DNA of 12,024 nucleotides from positions 1 through 12,024 of the forward strand of contig CALATN010000204.1 in the NCBI GenBank assembly GCA_937891895.1. Direction: 5' to 3'. The translations under genes were made by a program, and so were the position numbers. The stretch comes from an uncultured Clostridia bacterium. Lineage in GTDB: Bacteria > Bacillota > Clostridia > Oscillospirales > Ruminococcaceae. Of the stretch, positions 5,582 through 12,024 are shown piece after piece. The stretch's first letter is position 1. Each line of letters opens with the position of its first letter. The notes beneath the pieces are model-generated. The model was not told the DNA's origin, did not search any database, and saw only the letters and a list, made by a program, of their open reading frames with translations.

Positions 5582-6115
5582 ATGAGCAACAAAAATCTTG
5601 TCCGCTGTGGGCTTGTTTCGGCACTTATTGCGGTATCATCGTGGATATCAGTTCCTTTTTCCGTACCCTTCACGATGCAGACCTTCGGGGTTTTCTGCGC
5701 ATTGCTGATACTCGGCGGGAAGCTTGGAACAATTTCAACTTCAATATACGTACTTCTCGGAGCTGTGGGGCTTCCCGTATTTGCAGGTTTTCACGGTGGA
5801 ATTGGCGTAATTTTCTCTCCGCTTGGCGGATTTATAATCGGATTTATAATAATTGGTATCGTGTACACGCTCATCACCGATTTATTTGGCATTAAGCCAG
5901 CCGTACAAATTGCAGCACTTATCACGGGACTTATCACATGTTATATTACAGGAATTATATGGTATATGTTTTTCAGCACTGCTGATCTGAAAACAGCACT
6001 TTTTTCCTGCATAGTACCATTTATCATTCCTGACGGAATAAAGCTGTGGCTTGCTTTTTACTTATCCAGACAATTAAAGACAGCAGATTTGTCCGTTGAT
6101 AAAAAAACGACCTGA
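5582..6115 (+). CDS. bioY: Biotin transporter BioY (ECF S-component)
   Basis: A 177-residue membrane protein with about six hydrophobic segments. The family signature is clear in residues 24-75: V-P-F-T-M-Q-T-F-G-V-F, then L-L-G-A-V-G-L-P-V-F-A-G-F-H-G-G-I-G, then S-P-L-G-G-F-I-I-G-F. BioY binds biotin in the membrane and works with the EcfA/A'/T energy-coupling module, which is not in this window, so it probably shares a module encoded elsewhere. The start ATG at 5582 is chosen because AAGGCGG (5566-5572) lies 9 nt upstream; an in-frame extension to 5525 would begin in the -35 box. The BirA-type operator upstream confirms the biotin link. The stop codon lies inside the terminator stem. Confidence 0.95.
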   Translation: MSNKNLVRCGLVSALIAVSSWISVPFSVPFTMQTFGVFCALLILGGKLGTISTSIYVLLGAVGLPVFAGFHGGIGVIFSPLGGFIIGFIIIGIVYTLITDLFGIKPAVQIAALITGLITCYITGIIWYMFFSTADLKTALFSCIVPFIIPDGIKLWLAFYLSRQLKTADLSVDKKTT

Positions 6116-6138
6116 GAGCAATGCTTTCAGGTCGTTTT
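6104..6138. terminator. Bidirectional terminator between bioY and the GGDEF gene
   Basis: AAAACGACCTGA (6104-6115) pairs perfectly with TCAGGTCGTTTT (6127-6138), and the inner G-U, A-T, G-C and C-G pairs extend the stem to 16 bp with a 3-nt loop. T-runs end it on both strands. It serves bioY, whose TGA stop is part of the stem, and the convergent cyclase gene that ends at 6141. Confidence 0.9.
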
Positions 6139-6140
6139 CA

Positions 6141-8180
6141 TTATATAATCGTATTATCAGATAACATATCAGGCTCATGCTTCTGAGGAGATTTTGCATA
6201 AGCATAAGCGGATTTACCGTGCTTCTTGATGTTGTACATCGCTTCATCGGCAGCAGCGATGATTTCTTCACTGCTTCTTCCGCTTTCACGGAGAAATGCT
6301 ATACCGATCGAAGCATGGATTGTAAGCTTGAGCCCCGTAGCTTCGGATACAAAGCCGTTTGTCATAATATCAAGTACTTCCTGCGCAATCTTGCCTGCGT
6401 CACCGTAAAGTGTAAGATTTGTAAGACAAGCAACAAATTCGTCACCGCCAAGTCTGCCCGCAAAGCCACGTTCAAAGCATACTTCCTTTAATGTATCGGC
6501 AACAAACTTAAGCACCTCATCACCGCATGCGTGACCATACTCATCATTGAAGAATTTGAAATCGTCAAGGTCAATGAACATAACTGCATCAAGTGATTTT
6601 TTATACGCAGACGTTTCAATTTCATTGTTAAGGGTTTTCATAAAGGTTTCACGGTTAAGAAGCTGTGTAAGTGCATCATAGCTTGCTCGCTGAAGAAGAT
6701 GCATTTCGCTTCGCTTTTCCTTGTCGATATCCATAATTACACCGACAATTTTAGTCGGAACTTCATCACGGTTATAGAACTTTGTAGCCTTGATCATAAC
6801 CCAGATAAAATCGCCGTAAATACTCTTTACACGGTATTCACCCTGCATTGTATTGGCAGGACCGAGAATTCGGTCAAGGTCAGTAAGATAGCGTTCCTTA
6901 TCGTCCTTATGCAGACGAAGCTTATACAGAAAGCTTTCCTTTACAGTATCATCCTTTGCACGATAACTGAACTTCTTGTTGAAGTTCTTTGATACGAATA
7001 CTTCATCCTTGTTGAAATTGACTTCAAAGGTAATATTATTTGTAATTTCTACAATTGTTCTGTATCGCTGTTCACTTTCAAAAACATCATTGAACAGTTC
7101 GTTGAAGGCTTTACCGATAAAACGGAATTCATCATTCGACCTGATGTCAAAGCGGGCATTTGCGTCGCCCTTCTGCTTTTTCTGCAAAATACGCATAATA
7201 TCATCAATAGGTCTTGTAAAGAAAATTACGAAAACAACCATTGCAACACAGGACAAAATAACAAGTATAATCGAAAGATTACGCTGACGGTTGGTATTTC
7301 TTGCAATTTCCTTATTCAGATTGACATCATTGGTAAGAGCAAGCATAGACCAGTTGCTTGACGGTATAGAGCAGACGAAAAGTGTTTTTTCGTCCTTGCC
7401 TACTCCGTAATTGAACACGGTTTCATACTCATTATCCTCAGAATTGAGAGCATTTCTGAGTGTATCAACAGCACCCTTCAGACTATCATCTTCCGTATAG
7501 CTTTTGATTGTTTTATACGGATACTCAAGAATTTGTCCCGAATTATCCATAATTGCAGCAGAAGTATACTTATTATAATTTGAACTGTTGACAAGAGCCT
7601 GAAGATAGCTTGTGTTATAAAGATTATATACAATACCAAGGCACTTGCTGTCATATGAATATATCGCCTTTGCAACAATAAAAACAGGCATATTATTATC
7701 CTCGCCGCCGATAAAGAAAGAGGAAATACCGTTATTGGATGCCGCAAGAGTAAACAATCCTTTATAATTGGACATACTCTTTCCTGTATCACTCTTATTT
7801 GTTGATGCAATTATCATACCTGAATTGTTGATAATCATAATCTTTTCAAGAGAGTTATCACATTCCGTCAAGGTATTGAACTTGAGTAGAATTTCTGAAT
7901 AGTTTTCATTGGACTCTGAAAATTCAAATTCAGCAGTATTGCTGTTTTCGGTATATGTCCTGATAATTTCGGACGAAGCCAGACCTTTTACCGAAGCAAT
8001 AATTTCCTGAAAATAGAAATTCACACTATCTGCCTGATTATCGGTAACATTTATGGTAGACATCCGATTAAGCTCATCTGACGTACTTACATATTTATTG
8101 TATGAATACAAATTTATTGCAACTATAGGTAATATTGCAAGCAATGCAATAAAAGCAATGAGCTTGATTTTTATCTTCAC
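6141..8180 (-). CDS. Membrane diguanylate cyclase: Cache-HAMP-PAS-GGDEF
   Basis: About 679 residues. A membrane helix (residues 7-25), an extracellular Cache-type sensor (about 30-300), a second helix (301-321), HAMP (322-375), a PAS domain (about 380-500, ending in V-G-V-I-M-D-I-D) and a GGDEF domain (from about 505). The active loop R-L-G-G-D-E-F (586-592) and F-I-D-L-D-D-F-K with N-D-E-Y-G-H support active synthesis of cyclic di-GMP from two GTP. The inhibitory RxxD site nine residues before GGDEF is absent (F-E-R-G). A GTG start at 8180 is preferred: AAAGGGGG lies 6 nt before it but touches the ATG at 8186. It is downstream of the GH44 gene with its own putative promoter. Confidence 0.9.
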   Translation of the reverse strand: MKIKIKLIAFIALLAILPIVAINLYSYNKYVSTSDELNRMSTINVTDNQADSVNFYFQEIIASVKGLASSEIIRTYTENSNTAEFEFSESNENYSEILLKFNTLTECDNSLEKIMIINNSGMIIASTNKSDTGKSMSNYKGLFTLAASNNGISSFFIGGEDNNMPVFIVAKAIYSYDSKCLGIVYNLYNTSYLQALVNSSNYNKYTSAAIMDNSGQILEYPYKTIKSYTEDDSLKGAVDTLRNALNSEDNEYETVFNYGVGKDEKTLFVCSIPSSNWSMLALTNDVNLNKEIARNTNRQRNLSIILVILSCVAMVVFVIFFTRPIDDIMRILQKKQKGDANARFDIRSNDEFRFIGKAFNELFNDVFESEQRYRTIVEITNNITFEVNFNKDEVFVSKNFNKKFSYRAKDDTVKESFLYKLRLHKDDKERYLTDLDRILGPANTMQGEYRVKSIYGDFIWVMIKATKFYNRDEVPTKIVGVIMDIDKEKRSEMHLLQRASYDALTQLLNRETFMKTLNNEIETSAYKKSLDAVMFIDLDDFKFFNDEYGHACGDEVLKFVADTLKEVCFERGFAGRLGGDEFVACLTNLTLYGDAGKIAQEVLDIMTNGFVSEATGLKLTIHASIGIAFLRESGRSSEEIIAAADEAMYNIKKHGKSAYAYAKSPQKHEPDMLSDNTII

Positions 8181-8186
8181 GGACAT

Positions 8187-8194
8187 CCCCCTTT
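8187..8194 (-). promoter_or_regulatory. Ribosome site that points to a GTG start for the GGDEF gene
   Basis: AAAGGGGG on the minus strand directly abuts an ATG (8184-8186), giving zero spacing, but is 6 nt from the in-frame GTG at 8178-8180. The GTG start yields M-K-I-K-I-K-L-I, a short basic lead into the first membrane helix. Confidence 0.6.
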
Positions 8195-8247
8195 CCGAAA
8201 AAGTTACCACTTACTATTTTAATATTTTTTCATCAACTTGTAAACAG

Positions 8248-8277
8248 ATTATATTTACTTTTGTTTATTATTGCTAA
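8248..8277 (-). promoter_or_regulatory. Putative promoter of the GGDEF gene
   Basis: On the minus strand TATAAT (8248-8253) is preceded at 18 bp by TTAGCA (8272-8277), four of six matches. It lies in the gap after the GH44 stop, where no clear terminator was found, so read-through from GH44 is also possible. Confidence 0.45.
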
Positions 8278-8302
8278 TTTTTTTTACCAAGATTATTCAC
8301 TA

Positions 8303-10363
8303 TTACCCATTCTTCTTTTTTCCGTTTGAAAACATAACATACAGCATTGCGATAACTACACCGCCAAGCATAACAGATACAAAAATCTTAAAGCCCTTAT
8401 GAACCTTGAAATTATCATCAAATGCAGGCTCTGTCTCCTCTGCATCCGAGCTTTCCGTTTCTGCCTGTGCAGCAGTTACGGAGGTTTCTGTATTATACTC
8501 GTCCTCAGGAAGAGGGATGTCATCAACATTTATTGTTGTTATAACAGAGGAAAGCGTTTCCGCAGAAACGTGTTCGGGAGGAAGGGTTTCAGATATTGTC
8601 TCCGAGGTTTTGTTTTCCACCTTCTCTGTAATGCTGCTTACTGAAGTTTCCTCAACTTCTTCAACATTCGGCTCGTCAATGAGCTCGTCGTCAGGATTAC
8701 TGTCCTCAAGCTCTTCTGTACTGCTTTTGAAAACGAGCATATATACAGACAGCGGGCTCATCTCAAATTCAGCTTTATTATCGGTTACTGCAACATCATC
8801 GATAAGTCTTGAAATCACGCTTGATTCGCTGTTGAAGCAATACACCTCTGCTGCTTCATAGTCTATATCTGAAGCAATATTGATATTTACTGTTTTGTTT
8901 TTACTTCTGTTTTTATTTATCAGCACAGTTTTTACAGTGGTTACATCGTCACCGTCTATTGCTGAATAAACCGAACTCATAACGTCACCGCCATTGTCGG
9001 AATCAATCAGCACATCACCAAAGCCATTTCCCATACCATCATAATTGGTATACATATTTATAGCTGCCTTATGGTAATCAATATTTTCCGTATTTGGCTT
9101 CAGGCATGCCATATGCACTCCGAATTCCGCAAAAATACCCAGCGTATCTGCAGTTGCAATACCCCCGCTTATATGGTCACCTCCGCCGAAATTGTATTCG
9201 GAAAAGGAAAGCTTTGTCCCTGGATAATACATATTGATAGACGCTTCAAGTGTAGGAAGCAAGGGAAGGTGCTGAGTATGAAGAATTGCAATGGTGCTAT
9301 TTTCGGTATAGGTACTGTCCCAGAAAACACGAGGAGCCTGCATTCTTGTATTGTTTGAAAATTCGTCAGTTCCGTTAATAACCTGCTCAAACAGACCATT
9401 TGTTGCTTCGGTATGGTAATGCACATCAAGAATGTCAAGCAGACGTGTTCCTGCAAGTCTTGATGCCTCATTCATCTTCATCAGGTAATAATCTATAAAC
9501 CAGCTGTATTCACGGTTATGATTTTCCCAATCCGCACTGTTTTTCAGGTTTGTATATGCCTCAATACCGCTTACCGAAGGACCGTATACCAATGCTGTCG
9601 GGTCAATTTTCTTCACTGCTGAAGCAAGTCTTGCGGATTTTTCCACAAGCTCATCCGCAGTAACCTTTTCACTGACCGCTGACGGAAAGCGTTCCACCCA
9701 GTTTTCAGGTTCGTTATCAAGGAAATAACCGTTTATTCCTCCGTCAACAGCATAGCCGTAGCGATTTACAAGATAGCTCACGTATTCATCAATATACACC
9801 GACACATCGGAAATATTCGGTATTGCAAGATAACTGTCCGCTTTGCTGAAATAAATGTCATTCCATCGCCCGCTGCTGCCTGTTGCAAAAATATCATTTT
9901 CGTTGTCCGCTGCAACCTTTCCCATCATCTGAAGGGTAACATATTTTGACGGAACATTATATCTTTTTGCCTTTGTTATAAGGTATTCAGTATACAGCGC
10001 CGGCTCACCCCATTTTCCGGGCGGATAACTGCTGATAAGCTCGGCATCATTGGTTGAAGCTGTTCCTGTTCCGCTGTTGGAAAAATTAGTTTCCCAGTTA
10101 TAGGAAGAAACGCGGTGGTCGGTCTGTCTTATTGCATTGACAGTAAGCAGTGATAAATCCGATTCAGCGTTTATTCCGTATATGTACGGACTGATACTGC
10201 CTTTTGTATCAGTTACATCAATTATGACATCTACGCTTTCCGTGTCAAGATAGCTTGAACTGAACATAGCTTCAGCGTTGCTTCCCTGCATAAGAGAAAC
10301 GCTTATTGCGCCGACGCAAAGCAGCGCTGCTGTTCTTTTAAGATGTAATTTGTTTATTTTCAT
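8303..10363 (-). CDS. Membrane-anchored GH44 endoglucanase/xyloglucanase
   Basis: A 686-residue exported enzyme. A signal peptide (residues 1-32; K-R-T-A-A-L-L-C-V-G-A-I then A-E-A) precedes a GH44 catalytic region (about 43-550), recognised by I-S-P-Y-I-Y-G-I-N, the acid/base E218 in F-L-D-N-E-P-E-N-W, and the nucleophile E389 in L-S-F-S-E-Y-N-F-G. GH44 enzymes cut beta-1,4-glucans, often xyloglucan, with retention. A roughly 100-residue linker rich in Glu, Ser and Thr (557-654) leads to a membrane helix (658-680) and the basic tail K-K-K-N-G, so the enzyme is tethered to the cell membrane and reaches through the wall. There is no dockerin, CBM or sortase motif. Start: ATG at 10363 with GAGG 8 nt upstream. 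It ends in TAA-TAG-TGA. The GH3 gene is just upstream. Confidence 0.93.
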   Translation of the reverse strand: MKINKLHLKRTAALLCVGAISVSLMQGSNAEAMFSSSYLDTESVDVIIDVTDTKGSISPYIYGINAESDLSLLTVNAIRQTDHRVSSYNWETNFSNSGTGTASTNDAELISSYPPGKWGEPALYTEYLITKAKRYNVPSKYVTLQMMGKVAADNENDIFATGSSGRWNDIYFSKADSYLAIPNISDVSVYIDEYVSYLVNRYGYAVDGGINGYFLDNEPENWVERFPSAVSEKVTADELVEKSARLASAVKKIDPTALVYGPSVSGIEAYTNLKNSADWENHNREYSWFIDYYLMKMNEASRLAGTRLLDILDVHYHTEATNGLFEQVINGTDEFSNNTRMQAPRVFWDSTYTENSTIAILHTQHLPLLPTLEASINMYYPGTKLSFSEYNFGGGDHISGGIATADTLGIFAEFGVHMACLKPNTENIDYHKAAINMYTNYDGMGNGFGDVLIDSDNGGDVMSSVYSAIDGDDVTTVKTVLINKNRSKNKTVNINIASDIDYEAAEVYCFNSESSVISRLIDDVAVTDNKAEFEMSPLSVYMLVFKSSTEELEDSNPDDELIDEPNVEEVEETSVSSITEKVENKTSETISETLPPEHVSAETLSSVITTINVDDIPLPEDEYNTETSVTAAQAETESSDAEETEPAFDDNFKVHKGFKIFVSVMLGGVVIAMLYVMFSNGKKKNG

Positions 10364-10426
10364 AATTTTATCCTCAAATAGCTTTTGCATAAGAATATAT
10401 CGTTTTAAATGGTTTTACCCATACCA

Positions 10427-10455
10427 ATTATAATATACTGCTACTGCAAAAGCAA
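10427..10455 (-). promoter_or_regulatory. Putative GH44 promoter with repeated TACTGC boxes
   Basis: On the minus strand TATAAT (10427-10432) has TTGCTT (10450-10455) 17 bp upstream, a weak -35. The plus-strand hexamer TACTGC occurs at 10436, 10442 and 10462, in and next to the spacer, and GCTTTTGC (10381-10388) and GCAAAAGC (10446-10453) form an 8-bp inverted repeat around the -10 box. A weak -35 with repeats suggests an activator or repressor, not identified. Confidence 0.4.
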
Positions 10456-10479
10456 GCAAGATACTGCATTTACACAATC

Positions 10480-12024
10480 TTACGAAAAATCAAGGCTGTA
10501 AATACCAATCATTCCGCCAAGTCTTACACGAAGCAGCATAACTCCGCTTACCTTCTCCAAAGGAATAACATATTCGGCAAAGTCTTCCTTGCAGCCTGAC
10601 GGTCTGATGTCGGTCTTGCCGATAAGTTTGTCACCTGCATAGATTTCAACAGCCTTTGCAGCACAAGGTGCGGATGCGAGAATTGTTACCGAAGTATATC
10701 CCTCAAAGGACGCGTCATTGAAAATCAGATTTCCGCCCCAGTCGTGACTGATCGCGAAGTGGTCATTCCTTTCAAAGCTGAAATCAAGTGTAACCATATC
10801 CTTGACATCATAATTCTTTGCCTTGAGGAAGTGAATATCTCTCGGCGGAATTGTTTCACCGACAATTTCAATTTCAGCCGTACATCTTACATCAAGGCTT
10901 GAAGCCGCCGCTGTAAAGGTGTATGTACCGCTTTCAACGCAGAGTTTCTCACGGGTTACATCATAAAATTCGAGAGCATTCCACGACACGTCAATTTCAA
11001 CCTTTACCGTTTCACCCGCTCTGATATTCACACGCTTGAAGCCGCAAAGCTGACGGAGAGGACGCTTTACACGGGGATTGTTGTGTCTGAAATAAATCTG
11101 CACAACCTCGTCACCGTCAACATCGGAAATATTTTTCACCGTAACAGCTGTTTTAACCATATTGCCCTGCTGAACAGCCGTGAAGCCGCTGTACTCAAAC
11201 TCTGAGTAGGACAGACCGTGACCGAACGGAAACAGCGGTTCACCGTCATAGTAAAGGTAGGTGCTGTTGTTGGTGATGATATCGTAATCCATAATGCTCG
11301 GCAGCTCGTGAATTGACTTGTACCAGGTCATCGGACAGCGTGCGGCAGGATTGTTTGCGCCGCTTATCGTTGCCGCAAAAGCTGTACCAAGCTCAGCGCC
11401 TGCATGGGAAGTGTACATTATAGCAGGGAGATTTTCCTTCTCCCATTTTACTGCGTAAGGATAGCTTGCAACGATTGCAAGAACGGTATTTTTGTTACCC
11501 TCATAAGTTGCCTTGACAAGCTTATCCTGATGAGGCGGAAGGACAATATCAGGACGGTCGTAACATTCACGGGCAACCTGCATAGGGTGATTGCCTGCGC
11601 ATACGATTGCCGCGTCAGCCTGCTCTGCAAGCTTCTTTGCACGCTCTGCGCCGCTTGAAACAACAACTATTTCAAACAGCTTGTTGTCGGCAACTCTGCC
11701 AGGCTTACAGGTTGTAAGCACGTCATTTTCGTCAACGCAGATATCTACTGCCCAATCATTCCAGGTACGGAAGCTGTAAGCGCCGTCTGTGTGAATTGTA
11801 GGCTTGAACCATTCGTGGATAAACCAGGCATACGGTGTAACGCTTTCTGCCTTGTACGCGCCGTTTTCTGTTACATACAAATCATTTGCAACAGACTTGA
11901 AATTGATTGAGCCAAATCCCCAGTCGTGCATTTCAAACTGTGCGTCAACCGTTGCTTCATCGGCATTTGCTTTTGCGACCATGGAAGTCGCGCCTGCACT
12001 CATAGCGAATGCCATAGTTAATGA
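10480..12024 (-). CDS. GH3 glycoside hydrolase, C-terminal part (5' end outside window)
   Basis: The frame stays open to the window edge and no ribosome site precedes the first visible ATG (12015), so the gene continues beyond; the GH3 barrel with the nucleophile is not seen. Numbered from that ATG: residues 20-100 look like a beta-rich insert (D-W-G-F-G-S-I-N-F-K-S-V, resembling fascin or ricin beta-trefoils); 105-250 are the GH3 alpha/beta sandwich, with A-R-E-C-Y-D-R-P-D-I holding E140 as likely acid/base and F-P-F-G-H-G-L-S-Y; 255-345 the fibronectin-III-like domain (D-G-D-E-V-V-Q-I-Y); 385-511 a CBM6-like beta-sandwich. GH3 enzymes remove terminal beta-glucose or beta-xylose. Next to GH44 it probably finishes glucan or xyloglucan oligosaccharides. 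No signal peptide can be assessed. Confidence 0.88.
   Translation of the reverse strand, partial: SLTMAFAMSAGATSMVAKANADEATVDAQFEMHDWGFGSINFKSVANDLYVTENGAYKAESVTPYAWFIHEWFKPTIHTDGAYSFRTWNDWAVDICVDENDVLTTCKPGRVADNKLFEIVVVSSGAERAKKLAEQADAAIVCAGNHPMQVARECYDRPDIVLPPHQDKLVKATYEGNKNTVLAIVASYPYAVKWEKENLPAIMYTSHAGAELGTAFAATISGANNPAARCPMTWYKSIHELPSIMDYDIITNNSTYLYYDGEPLFPFGHGLSYSEFEYSGFTAVQQGNMVKTAVTVKNISDVDGDEVVQIYFRHNNPRVKRPLRQLCGFKRVNIRAGETVKVEIDVSWNALEFYDVTREKLCVESGTYTFTAAASSLDVRCTAEIEIVGETIPPRDIHFLKAKNYDVKDMVTLDFSFERNDHFAISHDWGGNLIFNDASFEGYTSVTILASAPCAAKAVEIYAGDKLIGKTDIRPSGCKEDFAEYVIPLEKVSGVMLLRVRLGGMIGIYSLDFS

Noticed and set aside
8303..8602. Dockerin or sortase signal at the GH44 C-terminus
   Set aside because: There is no duplicated calcium-loop pattern and no LPxTG-like motif; the end is a linker, one hydrophobic helix and a basic tail.
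8406..8861. Long open frame on the plus strand, Ser/Val-rich
   Set aside because: It is antisense to the Glu/Ser/Thr-rich linker of GH44 and arises from that repetitive codon use; it has no ribosome site and no family resemblance.

Overview
The window looks like a chromosomal segment of an AT-rich, low-GC Gram-positive anaerobe, most likely a plant-fibre-degrading gut clostridium related to Ruminococcus (Oscillospiraceae). This is inferred from strong AGGAGG-type ribosome sites, near-consensus sigma-A promoters (TTGACA-17-TATAAT), a BirA-type biotin operator, and a GH44/GH3 glycosidase pair with no Gram-negative features. No species assignment can be proven from the sequence alone.

Left part (1-2529, all minus strand): a small accessory cluster. 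A TetR regulator (1924-2529) heads a compact operon with a GNAT acetyltransferase, a stand-alone C39-like cysteine peptidase and a second GNAT, ending at a hairpin terminator (574-603). A DUF3788 gene (94-489) follows with its own -10 box, then the start of a third GNAT gene at the window edge (1-37).

The 243-bp divergent region 2530-2772 separates tetR from a plus-strand XRE regulator with a GyrI-like ligand domain (2773-3441). It is crowded with dyads: an imperfect one in the tetR leader, a 9-bp-arm inverted repeat over the tetR -35 box, a 13-bp palindrome, and a 12-bp palindrome at the XRE transcription start. The 10-bp core of the last recurs at the DUF3788 promoter.

Middle part (3442-6140): a tRNA-Leu(GAG) gene on the minus strand with a consensus promoter and a terminator, a class C beta-lactamase-family serine hydrolase (3790-5511), and bioY (5582-6115), the biotin-binding component of an ECF transporter. 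The bioY promoter is overlapped by a long, perfect-arm BirA-type operator whose left half lies in the 3' end of the hydrolase gene. bioY ends inside a strong bidirectional terminator that also serves the convergent diguanylate cyclase gene.

Right part (6141-12024, all minus strand, reading GH3, GH44, GGDEF): a GH3 glycosidase cut by the window edge; a secreted GH44 endoglucanase/xyloglucanase with a roughly 100-residue acidic Ser/Thr/Glu linker and a C-terminal membrane anchor but no dockerin or CBM; and a Cache-HAMP-PAS-GGDEF diguanylate cyclase without the inhibitory RxxD site. The likely logic is that the surface-tethered GH44 cuts beta-1,4-glucan or xyloglucan and the GH3 enzyme trims the oligosaccharides. 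Whether the cyclase senses a related signal is open.

No CRISPR array, insertion sequence, prophage gene or integrase was seen. No wholly new system could be demonstrated. The most distinctive points are the regulator-pair intergenic region with its shared palindrome, the tetR-GNAT-C39-GNAT operon, and the anchored GH44.
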